A DNA stretch of 64,000 nucleotides from Oegoconia quadripuncta. Taxonomy: Eukaryota; Arthropoda; Insecta; Lepidoptera; Autostichidae. The notes beneath the pieces are model-generated. The model saw only the letters and a program-made list of their open reading frames with translations. It was not told where the DNA came from and did not search any database. The number at the start of each line of letters is the position of its first letter. Positions within the stretch are counted from its first letter, which is position 1. The stretch is taken from positions 14,378,657 through 14,442,656 of the forward strand of contig OX438757.1 of NCBI GenBank assembly GCA_949316235.1, read 5' to 3'. This document shows positions 1 to 10,828 of the stretch, piece by piece. The position numbers and the translations under genes are program-made.

Positions 1-440
1 ACATTATCCGGAACTCCAAACTCATTTGGGGAACTGGCAAACAGCAACACAAGTAATCCCTATCATTTGTTACACTGTCATCTTGCCGAAGAGAGCCCTA
101 TGCAGTGTGTGCTTTATTTAATTAATCTGGGGTCAAGGGTAACAATAGAGTCACGTAGATAGACCATGCAGAGTGAGCACCACTGTTGATTCTGATTTCC
201 AGAAGTTACAATATCCCCCACTGTAACACCTAAAATATACCAAATGTCATCCAACTCCTAATCCTATGTTTTAACATGTTTTTGTAATAATGTTTTTGTA
301 CGGCTGTAGCATACACATACTCTATTGTATCCTGATGTTACTTTTATGGATTGTTTAAATTATGTTTATCCAATTGCTTTGGAACTTATGGTATGTGTGT
401 GACTGGAGATACAAATAAATGATTTATCTATCTATCTAAC
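1..440 (+). repeat. Possible LINE 3' end or host 3' UTR
   Basis: The stretch ends in 'gatacaaataaatgatt' followed by TATC repeats at about 421-437. An A-rich signal followed by a short tandem repeat tail is how many insect non-LTR elements end. Upstream no open frame is long enough to assign a protein family. It could instead be the 3' UTR of a gene lying to the left of the window, since AATAAA is present near 413. Confidence 0.3.
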
Positions 441-558
441 ATGGGATATTTTTTATCCCAATAAATTGAATAGTTCCCGCGGGATAAACAAATTTCCGCG
501 ATAAAGTTATCCAATGCAGGCGAGCCGCGGGCGGGCGGTAAGCTAGTCTTTAATATAA
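441..558 (+). mobile_element. Helitron-like 3' terminal fragment
   Basis: It carries 'atttttatccca', 'ccgcgggataaacaaatt' and a GC-rich end 'gccgcgggcg' running into AAGCTAGT. The same segment order recurs at 8,630-8,836 and 13,982-14,200. A short GC-rich hairpin followed by CTAG(T) is the expected 3' terminus of lepidopteran non-autonomous Helitrons. The 5' half is missing. Confidence 0.45.
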
Positions 559-568
559 ATCGCACTCC

Positions 569-664
569 ATTCGTACACGCATTACTGAGATATATTCGGA
601 CAAAGAGTGGACGCACATAACGACGTGAAACACATAACACCCGTCGTTTTTCGTCGGGGGTTAA
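569..664. repeat. Unclassified repeat R-E, copy 1
   Basis: Shares 'cattactgagata' plus 'cggacaaag' and 'aacacccgtcgttttt' plus 'gtcgggggtta' with 55,522-55,637, in the same orientation and order. It is probably a LINE fragment, but no protein motif is convincing. The second copy carries a CA microsatellite where this one has 'cacataacgacg'. Confidence 0.45.
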
Positions 665-814
665 TAACCTTAGTGCTGTTTTGATACTTATACGAGTACA
701 TATGTATATACAAAGAGAAAGTGACATCGATAACACACAACGAAGGACCTTTCTCTCCATTCCGGTTCCTAAAAGATTACTTTTCAATTTATATGCCATT
801 TAGGAACTTATAAT

Positions 815-1549
815 TAGAGATGGGACGGATATCCGGTTACTATTCGGTATCCGGAAAGTATTATACTATCCGGCCGTATACAGTGTGCGAAGTGTGAGTT
901 TTGTTTCGTTTTTAACTTTACCATCGCGTTCGCGTTTACGAAAAAAGTCCCTATGAAAAAAATCGTTTTGCAAACTATCCGCTAGAGGCGCTGCACATTT
1001 CTCCATACAAATCGTCACGTAAACCTGAACGCGGTTGTAAAGTTAAGTCGAAACAAAACTCACACTCCGCCCTCAGGACAGCAGTTTCATTATTCGCCGA
1101 ATGGTTAGGACGCTGTAAAAAACCTGATGAAGCAACAGTTTTAATGAAGCCTATAAGGCATTTTAATGATAAGGCAGTATCAGATATTGAGTATAAAGTA
1201 ATTAAAGTGGAAAAAATATTTACAATGTAAAAAGAAAAATCAACAAAAACTCTTGCACTCGCATCTACTCAATGTACGTTAGTTATCTAAATAGGCGAAA
1301 CAAAAGCAGTTACCAAAATTAAAGCCAAAACGAAATTGCATACGTTACCAAAGTAGACAATTGTCTATCTATTATAATTAAATACACGTTACCGATTATT
1401 ATTGTAAATTAATATTGAAAACTTAACAGCGGACGGTTGTGATACAAAAAAAACTTAAAGTTTTGTGTTGTTGAGTGTACAGGTGCACAGGTGCATGCTT
1501 TTTAGGCGGTCGGATAATATGGCCGAATATTTGCCTATCCCACCTTGTT
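815..1549. mobile_element. hAT-like non-autonomous element, low confidence
   Basis: The left side reads 'tagagatgggacggatatcc' and the right side, in reverse complement, 'taacaaggtgggataggc', so the two ends look like imperfect inverted repeats of the GATGGG type seen at hAT termini. A MITE-1 copy (881-1,072) is nested inside. A 45-codon open stretch at 1,096-1,230 (…EWLGRCKKPDEATVLMKP…) lies inside and might be a remnant of element-encoded protein, but I do not recognise it. No 8-bp target duplication was established. Confidence 0.35.
881..1072. mobile_element. MITE-1, long terminal inverted repeats, copy 1
   Basis: A 192-bp unit whose ends are long inverted repeats. The left end has AGTGTGAGTTTTGTTTCG and, about 30 bp in, CGCGTTCGCGTTTACG; the right end carries the reverse complements in mirrored order. 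Imperfect arms are about 50 bp each. The centre contains 'gctagaggcgctgcacattt'. A second copy of near-equal length lies at 42,501-42,690. It has no coding capacity. Confidence 0.7.
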
Positions 1550-1929
1550 ATAGGCCGGTATATATTTTAATCCAATCGGGATAAAAAGATTGAGCAACAA
1601 ATAAAGAAACAAACAATCCAAACTTTCGCATTTATAATATTAGTAAGACTAAAAGAGGGGACAGGTTATTTATTAGCATGTTTGATGAAAATTGATTAAG
1701 CCGTTTCAAAGATATTTAGCTTTCAATAGAGTTGTTTGGTGTATTTGGATTTTAGTCTTTCGGGGTTTCAGAAAATTTTCAATTTTCAATTATTTCTATT
1801 TAGTTTCCAAAATATTGTTTTTTTTAATATATTATTATTATTGTAGATCGGCTACTACTTCGTCCAAGTCCAGATTAATGATTGGTATAAGGTACACCTT
1901 GATGCTATGTGGTGAAAATAGACAGACTA

Positions 1930-2172
1930 GAGACACATTACAGTGTTTAGAAACTCTGACCACTATACCAAAAGGTCGCGGGTTCGAATCCCGCTAGGGG
2001 CATATGTTTGTATGATGAATACAGACATGTGTATCCGAGTTATGGATGTTTTCATTTATAACAAGTATTTATTTTCAAAAAAATGAATTTATGTAGTTTA
2101 TCAACCATCTGGCATCCATAATACAAGCCTAGTTGCTTAGTGGGGAACTAGATGGCGCTGTGTGTATGTGCA
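1930..2172 (+). mobile_element. SINE-B copy 1
   Basis: tRNA-like head with the B-box GGTTCGAATCCCGC at 1,981-1,994, then 'atatgtttgtatgatgaata' and the 3' part 'gcctagttgcttagt' plus 'actagatggcgctg'. The 5' head is slightly degraded relative to copies 2 and 3. It has the pol III promoter layout of a tRNA-derived SINE and is not a functional tRNA gene: no acceptor stem closes around it. Confidence 0.7.
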
Positions 2173-2982
2173 AGCAGCTAGTTAGCTAGTTAGTGTAGAA
2201 AATATTACATTTAAAGAAAAAAATTGGTATATTTTTTTTATCTTATTTAAGGTATGGTTTTGTAATATTATGACTTCAACTATTACTACCACAAGGCCTT
2301 GCATCACCTTTTTAACATCCTCTATATATAACATGTTTCATCATCTCAGCCCGTAAACATCTCATTGCATTACTTATGTGCATTTATCCGACTGCTTTTA
2401 AACGGTGAAGGAAAACATGGTGAGGAAGCCTGCATGTCTGACTAATAATTGAAACAAGTCATACAGAGGATCAAAAGGGCTTTAAAACTAAAAAATTAAC
2501 TATTGAGATGTAAAAATAATGATTAAAATAACGGGGAGACTGAGTTGAAATCTGGAAATCAATGTGCCAAAAAAAGGATCCATCAGTTCATCAGTCAGTC
2601 AGTCAGTTTAAAATTTCGAATTTGAACTCCAATAACCCAAACCCACCAATGAGTATCAGCTCAAAAGAACGACACCGTTACACGTGCAAGGCGATGATAA
2701 ATTTGATACTTCCTATTCATTGCGACTACGTCCAATAGTTATGGAATAATCATAATCCACACACCTATCTCTTTTCTGGGTCAAGGGGCCGCTTCCGAAA
2801 CATTGCTGCATAGTTGCATTATATATTATATAATATTTGTATAACGTCTTACATTATTAATAAAAGTATAAGTTCATGGCGGGTTAATATAACTATTGGT
2901 CTTTGACCTGGAGGTCGCTCGAGTATGCATTATGTAGATTATGTTTCATATTGCATATGTATACTTTAAATTAAATTTTAAA
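2173..2982. other. No gene recognised
   Basis: AT-rich sequence with a short CAGT tandem run near 2,581-2,608. I see no coding frame with family motifs, no RNA gene and no complete repeat. Confidence 0.5.
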
Positions 2983-3313
2983 CACCTCCGTGGCTCAATG
3001 TAAAAAACAACACTGGATATACAATTCGGAGGTCGCGGGTTCGATCCCCAACGGGGTACATATTTAGTACTCGGTTTGGTTGGTGGTAGGGCATTTTAAA
3101 TGTCCGCCTGGCTAGCTACCACCATCTTATCTAAATCTGCCGCCAAACAGCAATGTTAATAGCATTGTTGTGTTCCGGTTGTCAGAGATAAGACAGCCAG
3201 TCCCCCAAATAAGATGGTGTTTCCGGGTCAGTACGCTACCACCTTCGGCCTCATCTTCACTTAAAATCAGGTGTGATTGTGATAAAGTGATACGCGTTGT
3301 GCATAAAAAAAAA
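2983..3313 (+). mobile_element. SINE-A full-length copy 1
   Basis: Starts at 'cacctccgtggctcaatg' (A-box region), with the B-box GGTTCGATCCCC at about 3,039-3,050, the conserved body 'ccgcctggctagctaccacc' and a 3' end 'gcat' plus an A-run. Head, body and tail are all present, so this is a good reference copy for the family. Confidence 0.85.
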
Positions 3314-4164
3314 TCGAACTGTGTGAGACGCTATAAGTTTATACAATAAAATATTGTACTATAAAAAGAAAAATGTAAGAAAGGTTATTACAGGATAGAT
3401 AGGAAGATCGATTGGTGAATTGATCCTGCCTTGATAAAATGGTATCGTGCTATTTTTTTCTGAACGATTAAGTAGAGCTTACCAAGATTAAAAATACTAG
3501 GCTAATTTAGGTTCAAATGATTAGCGCGATATGAAATGTGCTAAATGTAGCGTTTTAGTTTTGGTATTATCGTTCAAAATCGCTTTCAAAAGTGTCGATG
3601 TCTTGGCTCTACCGCGCCACAGGTTGACAAAGGCCTCAAAATAACAGCGTCGGGGTTTATATGTTACGTGTACAAATGATTTTGATATTGTTTGTAGATA
3701 TAGCCAACATTGGGCCGCTTGCTTTCTCCTACTGATATAAACCAAGCTAACTCTACTATGCGCAAACAAATACCTCCTTTTATGGAAATAAATACAAACT
3801 TTACCTTATGATATGTTAGCGATTAAAATCACCTTGATGTATCAATACATTCATATATATATAACGTAGTATGTACATTTTATTAAAACATGAGTTCATT
3901 GATGCATTATAATGCAGGTGTGCGCATATTAAGTTACGGCTCATAATTAAAGAGCACACGGCGCAGATATTATCTTAAGATATTGCTTGCTCGCTCATAC
4001 GAGGTGTTATGCTCCTCATAAAAGTAAGAGATAAATATACGAAATATACGCCAATTCGCCAAATATATCGTAATATGTCAAAAGATAATGTTAAGATCAG
4101 ATGCTCTCTCTTCCATATTTTCATATAGTTCTGTGTTTAAAACAGAGACAAGATACAAAATATA
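3314..4164. other. No gene recognised
   Basis: AT-rich. An open frame on the minus strand at 3,521-3,769 (82 codons) has no recognisable domain and no supporting splice or promoter context, so it is not annotated as a gene. Confidence 0.5.
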
Positions 4165-4581
4165 TTGGGTCTTTACCTATGAAATTGGAGTTTTTTTCTT
4201 CGTTAATCATATGTACCAATCCCTGCGACTTTCAAAGCTATATCCAAATTTGTTTTTTATTAGGAAAATGGAGTATTTCAAGGTTTCACATGAAATATTT
4301 TTTTAATTTCTGGGCTAAATCAGATAATAAAAAATATTTGAACAGAGCTCTTTTCATGTGCTTCCCATAATCATTTCTTAGATTCGCTGAAACTTTTGTA
4401 AAGCGGTTACTTTTAAAAATTAGCACTGCCATACTCAACTTAATGTTATCCGATAGTACACATAAAGTTTAGCTTAATTTGGATTTGCGGTTCCCAAAAA
4501 AAATCAAAAATGTTTGTATGGAGGAAACAGTCTTAATGAAATTCTTCATACAAAACGCCAATTTCATAGGTAAGGACCTAA
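4165..4581. mobile_element. MITE-2, mariner-like ends, copy 1
   Basis: A 417-bp unit flanked by TA on both sides. The left end TTGGGTCTTTACCTATGAAA and the right end, in reverse complement TTAGGTCCTTACCTATGAAA, match over roughly 30 bp. The internal sequence shares long blocks with the copy at 13,550-13,954. TA duplication plus inverted ends fits Tc1/mariner-type mobilisation. It is non-coding. Confidence 0.65.
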
Positions 4582-5054
4582 TATATATACCAATTATCTT
4601 CGTCGTATGTGATGCGCTTACTAGTACCGGCAATCCTCTGCGTCTGCGCAGATGTGCGTTTTTATTACGGTAACTACCCATAATCTTGCTGCATACCGCC
4701 CTTTTGAATCACCATCATCAATAGTCATCATAGTACGTACATTAAACTATCATCCGATGAGGTTTCCGTAAGATGGAAATGTAATAAAGTTCCACATTAA
4801 AAATAGTTTTAAAACCATGCTCACATATTATCACATATTATTCTAATACAAAGACGAGTAACATAAACTCCATCAAGTTCCAGTGGTAATCTTCTGACTC
4901 CATCATCAGACCCTCGTCATCATGTGTAATGGAAAGTGCTCATGATAACAAAACAAACTAGCCCAATTTCGTCTATCTTGCCATCAGAGAGTTCCAGTTC
5001 CACTCCCATCATCAGATCAGCTCGATGGTATAATAATACTGTATTGTGATCGAA

Positions 5055-5371
5055 CTTTTTTTTTTATGCACAACTGGTCAATGACCTCAATCACACCTGA
5101 TGTTAAGTGTAGCTGAGGCCGAAGGTGGAAGGGTACTGACCCGGACCCAAATATTTGGGGAACTGACTATCTTATCTTTGACAACCGGAACACTACAATG
5201 CTATTAACATTGCTGTATTGATTAAATAAGATGGTGGTAACTAGCCAAGCGGACATTTAAAATGCCCTACCACCCCCATCAAACCGAGTACGAAATATGT
5301 ACTCCCCTGGGAATCGAACCCGCGACCTCCGATTCGTAAACCCTATGTTGTTTCATTGAGCTACGGGGGCT
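5055..5371 (-). mobile_element. SINE-A copy 2, minus strand
   Basis: Reads on the minus strand from the tRNA head near 5,370 (B-box complement 'gggaatcgaacc' at about 5,309) to the T-run at 5,055-5,065, which is its A tail. The body is complete apart from small substitutions. Confidence 0.8.
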
Positions 5372-6640
5372 TGCTAATTTTGAAACGGACTACTTACATA
5401 TTTACCTAGAAACGAACATTGCGTACTAAATAAAAGCTTGTAAAAAAAAAAATACGCTTTGTCTAAGGCGACCAACTGTATTGCAAGTCAATGCGGCACA
5501 TTTGACCATTTGTACATATTTTTTGTGGGGGTCACAGCTAATGGAATGTTTGCTCTAAAATCACAAAATAAAATATGCGTGTTCAAAATAATTTATTATA
5601 ATATATTTTTTGAAATAATACTCTCAACAATTTCTAACAAAACAAGCCCAGCAATGCGCGACATCTTTACATACATACATACGTCTTTTGCGGGACTATT
5701 TTGCAAATGATTCTAATACGGAATTACAACTACAATATCGGGACGGTTCCGCAAAATCCGGGACGGTTTGCCGCCTTAGCTTTCGCTCTATCGCGTCCCG
5801 ATCCCGTCTATCGCTAGTACTAATTGAATGTCTTGGTTTACATCTAGCTATACATTACCAAGATATTCTTAAACTATGACTTCGAGAGCGCAGAGCAAAA
5901 ACACCAGCGGCACCTTAATTAACGTAATAGATTTCCCTGGCATTATTCAAAGGGGATTACAAATTAAATAATTAGGTATTACAAGGGTATTACCATCACA
6001 TTAGCCGTTGTCATTTCCAGCTATTTCGTGGAAAATAACATCGATACCAACACGTTTGTGACCCATATACCTGTTAAGTGAACTCACTAAAGTTTACACT
6101 TTAAATATTTAGGTATAAAGTTGTCTACCTATTTGTCCGATGTTCTGTTCGTCAACTGTTTATCCTACAAAAAAAAATCAAAAAGCATTCAACTACACCT
6201 TTGACCCCATATTCCTAACCAGTTACAAGCGATTTCATCTCGGCTGTCCTGGTGAACCATTTCGCACCACGCACCCAATATTTTTCTGCATTCTTCGCCC
6301 ATTTCTTTATAACAAATTGAATTTATCCCTACATATTTATCCCATGAATAAAATAGGTTGTAAAAATGTGTAGCAGGGTATAATTATGTTGCTGACTCTA
6401 TTCTTTATCTATTTAACTTAATAGCCTTGAACAGGCAGCATTAGAGAGAACCTACACCTGCTACAGAATTAAAACGTAGCAAAACGCAACATTCTAATAT
6501 ATTCAAGAAAATAAATATTATAAAGCATTTTGCATTTAAATTCATGCATATTAATTGCAGTCAACAAATTCACAATTAATGTTAGCTTATGGTAGGACTC
6601 TTTGTTATCACGAAGCCTGTGGGGCCGCGCGCTCTAAGTG
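5372..6640. other. No gene recognised
   Basis: AT-rich. At 5,735-5,815 there is a locally GC-richer block with two 'gggacggtt' repeats, also vaguely echoed near 9,665-9,740. Short open frames here lack domains, and I see no RNA gene. Confidence 0.45.
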
Positions 6641-6702
6641 CTTGTTGGTATAATATATCTTCCGCAAAGCGTACATTTTATTTATTCTTCATTTCGAGAG
6701 TT

Positions 6703-7081
6703 ACCGCCTTCGTGGCTCAATGTAATATTACATTTTGTAATGTAATGTAATATTACATATAAATGTACGCTTTGCGGAAGATATATTATATGTAATATCG
6801 GAGTGCGTTAACATAGGGTTTACGAATCGGAGGTCGCGGGTTTGATCCCCTGCGGGGTACAGTTTAGTACTCGGTTTGGTTGGTGGTAGATCATTTTAAA
6901 TGTCCGCCTGGCTAGCTACCACCATCTTATCTAAGTCTACCGCCAAAAAGCATTGTTGTATTCCGGTTGTCAGAGATAACATAGCCAGTATATAAGACTG
7001 GGTTTCCGGGTCAGTATACACGCTTCTTCACTTAACATCAGGTGTGATTGAGGATAAGTGCCAACCCGTTGTGCATAAAAA
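6703..7081 (+). mobile_element. SINE-A copy 3 with internal inverted insertion
   Basis: The head starts 'accgccttcgtggctcaatg' at 6,703 and resumes at 'catagggtttacgaatcgg' near 6,812. Between them is an insertion of about 85 bp, including an inverted copy of the DNA immediately upstream of the SINE: 'ttccgcaaagcgtacatt' at 6,660 recurs reversed at about 6,759-6,776. The B-box (GTTTGATCCCC) and body follow normally. The tRNA promoter is split, so pol III activity is doubtful. Confidence 0.75.
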
Positions 7082-7094
7082 TGTTCTAAGTAAT

Positions 7095-7520
7095 TAACCA
7101 CATATCGCCATGTTGGATTTTTTTACATTAAATGTATCCTATGAGACTCTAGGCTTCAAGACGAATGACACCTTACACTTCAAAATCGGTCAAACTATTT
7201 AGGCTACATAGGTACATATGTATGTACTGTCCCAGAAATTTTTCGAGTGTACCTATGTAGGTACACTCGAAAAAATTCTGGGCCAGTCGGATAATAACTA
7301 TATGAGTTTAAAAACTAAAAATCCAACAGCATATTTTGTATGTCGCGGGCGCCATATTGCATTTTTTTAGCATAAAATGTATCCTATGACACTCCAGGGG
7401 GCAAGACGAATCTAACGACACCATACATTTCGAAATCGGTCAAGCCGTTTAGGCTAAAGGAGGTAACATAGAAATCTACATAAATACATATATACACTCG
7501 AAAAACATAACCCTTTGTAT
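7095..7520 (+). repeat. Unclassified repeat R-D, two adjacent copies
   Basis: Two successive units share 'catgttggatttttt/ catattgcattttttta', 'aaatgtatcctatga' and 'ttcgaaatcggtcaa' plus 'cgtttaggcta'. The same family recurs at 9,500-9,665 (minus), 26,690-27,215, 49,800-50,275 and weakly at 18,590-18,730. Units end near 'acactcgaaaaa'. The class is unknown and they are non-coding. Confidence 0.5.
7231..7282. repeat. Short hairpin, 25-bp arms
   Basis: 'cccagaaatttttcgagtgt' with 'accta' is followed after 2 bp by its reverse complement, with one mismatch. It lies at the junction of the two R-D units, so it probably marks the palindromic end of that element rather than a regulatory RNA structure. 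Confidence 0.7.
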
Positions 7521-7730
7521 GTATGCATTTAGAAATAGAAACATTTTTCGTATGCATAATAATATTATGTAGGTTTATATGACAGACTTGTATGTTTAGT
7601 ATATGTATATATTATATGTAACTATATATTTATTTGTTAAAAGGATACAGGCATTCCTTATTTATTTTATAATTAAAACTTACGTATGTATATTAAATAG
7701 GTATTTATTTTATTATATTTCAAGTATTAT

Positions 7731-7908
7731 TATTGGTTGCTGTAGTGGATAGTGACCCTGTCAGCGAAACCAACAATAAACTTTTGTTCCTGAGTCATGG
7801 ATGTTTATATAAATATTTATGTATGTTTATCCGTTATCTAGTATCCATAGTACAAGCTTTGCTTAGTTTGGGACTAGATGATTGGTGTAAGTGTCCGAAA
7901 TATTTATT
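7731..7908 (+). mobile_element. SINE-B (second subfamily) copy, partial
   Basis: Shares 'tagtggatagtgaccctgtc', 'gagtcatggatgtttatata' and 'actagatgattggtgtaag' with 47,410-47,640. The B-box segment is deleted between 'aaaccaac' and 'aataaac'. This variant has 'gattggtgtaagtgtccg' in place of 'ggcgctgtctgtatatg'. Confidence 0.6.
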
Positions 7909-7974
7909 TATTATATTATATATTATTATTATATTATAGTCTTTTGATTTTAAGTTGATTATTAACACTTTTTT

Positions 7975-8165
7975 CTCAGTGCACGTATGTATGTCTATCC
8001 TATCGAACCTGTTTTCCTACACATTTGCAGGGTCTTGCTGGAAGAAATCTCTTTTTAGAGATAAGCTAGTGCCTTTTGTACATCCTGTATCTAGTACGTA
8101 TTTGACTTTTATGTGTACTTGTGTGCAATAAAATTATAAATAATAAATAATAATAAATAACCCTC
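7975..8165 (+). mobile_element. LINE 3' UTR fragment
   Basis: Contains 'gggtcttgctggaagaaatc' with 'agagataagct', then 'gtgtgcaataaaatt' and a run of AAT repeats. The same landmarks occur in 10,242-10,757, where they follow a LINE-like C-terminal frame. Only the 3' terminal part survives here. Confidence 0.55.
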
Positions 8166-8412
8166 CTTCCTTAGGCAGTCGGGTAAAAAGAATAGAACCA
8201 ACCCGATTCCAACCAACGAAGGCGACTTTGGGACAACATCTAATGATTTGCACGTTTCAACGGCGATCGGCTCACCCTCAGTCAAGTGTGCATTTCTGTA
8301 TATTTAGTAAAGTGTACCGTGGATGTTGTTTCAAGCAAGCAATGAACTTTTAATGTTTGGAACACCCAAACATTAGTGTTTGGGATATCTCCACCACATT
8401 TGGGCTAAAGGT
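8165..8412 (+). repeat. Unclassified repeat R-C, copy 1
   Basis: Landmarks 'gtttcaacggcgatcggctc', 'gtgcatttctgtatattt', 'ttttaatgtttggaacacc' and 'ccacatttgggct' recur in order at 9,050-9,275, 30,015-30,215 and, reversed, 63,190-63,385. No frame is conserved between copies, so it may be a SINE or a LINE 3' UTR. Confidence 0.55.
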
Positions 8413-8429
8413 CTTTATGTTTATAAACT

Positions 8430-8612
8430 CTTCTATTCCCGAACGAGTACGACATTGGAACCTTCAAGAAACGAGCCTACACCTTCCTCAAAGGCCGGCA
8501 ACGCATCTGTAACCCTTTTGGAGTTGCGGGTGTCCATGGGCGGCGGTGATTACTTTCCATCAGGTGACCCGCATGCTCGTTTGCCGCTCCCTCATATTAA
8601 AAAAAAAATTTC
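8430..8612 (+). pseudogene. LINE-P ORF2 C-terminal fragment, copy 1
   Basis: The frame reads …[20 protein letters not shown]… and ends soon after at the same stop as the copies at 17,330 and 25,443. It is followed by 'catcaggtgacccgcatgct' and an A-rich end. Severe 5' truncation is the usual result of incomplete target-primed reverse transcription. It lacks the [10 protein letters not shown] part present in the other two. Confidence 0.65.
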
Positions 8613-8629
8613 GAATTACGAAAAACTTT

Positions 8630-8836
8630 TTTTTTTTACTCAATCACGTTTGTTGCTCAATCACGGCGAAACGGTTGAACGGATTTGGTGGAATTTTGGT
8701 ACAAAGATAGAATATACCCTAGGTTAAGACATAGGATATTGTTTATCCCGATAAAGATAGTAGTTCCAGTGGGATAAACAAATTTCCGCGATAAAGTCAT
8801 TCCACGCAAGCGAAGCCGCGGGCGGAATGCTAGTAG
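8630..8836 (+). mobile_element. Helitron-like non-autonomous element
   Basis: Contains 'tgctcaatcacggcgaaacg', 'gataaacaaatttccgcgat' and the 3' end 'gaagccgcgggcgg' running into ATGCTAGT at about 8,834. Block order matches 13,982-14,200, and its 3' half matches 441-558. The exact 5' boundary is unclear. Confidence 0.5.
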
Positions 8837-9049
8837 TAAATAAATCCTCGCCCCTCAGGATGATGTTAGCATTGAATAATCCTAAGATAATCATATCATT
8901 GACCATTGATATCACCTTATTTCAAAAGAGTATTGTTTCATTCAATTCTTGAATCCTGTTCGATCGTTGGTTTGATTGCTGATTTTTAAAAACAACACCA
9001 ACTCGTTTAGTACGAAGCCATTTAGAAAACAGAGACAATTTGGCCAAGG

Positions 9050-9275
9050 TCTCGTTAAGGCATCGAGGTAGAGTTCGCGGCCTTGTAGCAGAGTCCCGCG
9101 CGCTATTGTAAAATGCGACTAAGGGACTTTCCACGAAAAAACGTGTGCATTTCAGTATTTTTCGAAAGGTGAACCCTAAATGTTGTTTCAAGCATTAAAC
9201 TTTTAATGTTTGGAACACCTCAACATTGATTGGGATATCTGTGACCACCCCATTTGGGATTAAAGTCGTGACGTT
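9050..9275 (+). repeat. Unclassified repeat R-C, copy 2
   Basis: Shares 'gtgcatttcagtattttt', 'atgttgtttcaagca' and 'ttttaatgtttggaacacct' with copy 1, then 'ccaccccatttgggatta'. It is more diverged at the 5' side, where the 'cgactaagggact' segment replaces 'cgactttgggaca'. Confidence 0.5.
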
Positions 9276-9499
9276 ATGTATGTATTATTAGATGATAATA
9301 GGAAAGCGTGCGGCGCAGAATCGACACTTAGAAGTTATTAAGTCAATAATAATTTTCTTTAGCATTCAAATAAGGAACTGCGTTTTAAATGAGAATTTAT
9401 TAGATAACTGTAATGAGTTGGTGATATTAATTGCGTCACAAATCGTAACCGGATGGTGGTTGTGAAAGTGATTACACTTTTTGTATTTGTTTATACGTT

Positions 9500-9665
9500 T
9501 TTTAACCGACTACCCAAGGAAGGAGGGTAATGTTATCCGAGTGTATGTTACATACATACACTACGTATTTATATAGATTTATGTAGATTTCTATGTTACT
9601 TCCTGTAGCCTAAATGGCATGAGCGATGTCTTTTGATTCGTCTTGATCCCTAGAGTGTCATAGGT
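9500..9665 (-). repeat. Unclassified repeat R-D, minus copy
   Basis: Begins with 'accgactacccaaggaagga' plus 'gggtaatg' and runs through 'tatgttacttcctgtagcct' to 'cctagagtgtcatag'. Reversed, this matches the 3' part of the 26,690-27,215 copy ('ctcctttcttgggcagtcgg'). Confidence 0.5.
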
Positions 9666-10009
9666 AGGACGTCCCGTTTCTGGGTAAACTTTGGCCTGTC
9701 CCGCCTAGACACTGCGGGACGCATTTTGTCCCGGAAATAGATAGATAAAACCTGTATTTGTTTCCACAGTCACACACATACATTTATCTTATCCATATTG
9801 ATACACAGATAAGGTAATACATCAACAACAATAACATAATATTGTAACACTAACGCATGTGTGTGCAGCAGCAGTACAAATGGGTCATATATTAGTGTAT
9901 AAGATTGCTCATTGAGCAAACACTGATTTTCAGCTATTCCCTAAGGAGCAGAGCAACTTGAAACCTAATTGAGAACAAATTGGTGGAGAGAACTAAATGA
10001 AAAAAACAA

Positions 10010-10241
10010 ATGGTGGTAGGGCATTTTAAATGTCCGCCTGGCTAGCTACCACCATCTTATCTAAATCTGCCACCAAGCAGCAATGTTGTGTTCCGGTTGT
10101 CAGAGATAAGATAGCCAGTCCCCCAAATGTGTTGGGGTTTCCGGGTCAGTACGCTTCCCCCTTCGACTCATCTTCACTTAACTTCAGGTGTGATTGAGGT
10201 CAAGTACAAACCCGTCGTGCAGAAAAAGAAAAAAAAAAAAA
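10010..10241 (+). mobile_element. SINE-A copy, 5' truncated
   Basis: Starts inside the body at 'ggtggtagggcattttaaat' and continues to an impure A tail at 10,220-10,241. The tRNA head is missing. It directly abuts a LINE 3' fragment. Confidence 0.8.
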
Positions 10242-10757
10242 CTGGAATTACACGAATTAAATAGTCAAACTCTTGACGTTTTTAAAGCTAGAGTTAAAGA
10301 GCACTATCTTGAGGGCTCACGTCAAGTCAATTAATCCGTTATTTTGTAACAATATTTAAATTTTACTTTTCATCTTGCTGTACAGGTTATAAGTTTGTTA
10401 TAGGAATTTTTGTATGATGTGTATAGTTTATGTATATTATATATGTATAATATTATATTATATATATTTATATATGATTATATGTATGTATTTGTGTATT
10501 TATGTTGGGTAATTTTTCGCTTAATGTTCTTCTTTCTTCTTCTTTTATACGATATTTTTAACATTTTTTGTTTCTTCTGTTTCGTGTACACTTTATGTCT
10601 ACCTTTTATATCAAATTTCGCTCTCACGGGTTTGCTGGAAGAGATCTCTTATAGAGATAAGTTCGCCCTTTGTACATTTTTCTAAAATATTTGTTAATGA
10701 CCATTTCTTTGTGTGTGTGTACAATAAAGTGTTAAAATAAAAATAAATAAATAAATT
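10242..10757 (+). pseudogene. LINE C-terminus and 3' UTR fragment
   Basis: At its 5' end a short frame reads …LNSQTLDVFKARVKEHYLEG… and then stops, resembling the last residues of a LINE ORF2. The following 3' UTR contains 'gggtttgctggaagagatc', 'tgtgtgtgtgtacaataaag' and ends in AAAT repeats. The UTR landmarks match 7,975-8,165. It is a dead, 5'-truncated copy. Confidence 0.55.
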
Positions 10758-10828
10758 TCACCCTGTATATCATAAATTATAGGTATTGGCAGGCGATTGA
10801 CGTTCCGCCTTAGCTCGCTGAGAAACTA

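Noticed and set aside
428..799. 123-codon minus-strand frame
   Set aside because: Crosses a Helitron-like tail and an R-E repeat; no domain and no coding conservation with the second R-E copy.
1976..1998. tRNA-like B-box sequences suggesting tRNA genes (also at 29,347, 43,602, 60,335 and others)
   Set aside because: All lie in SINE-A or SINE-B heads, are followed by the SINE body, and do not fold into a complete cloverleaf with a matching acceptor stem.
6653..6812. CRISPR-like or siRNA-type repeat array
   Set aside because: Repeats are inverted flank copies and ATTAC blocks in one SINE; no regular spacer structure, and the genome is eukaryotic.
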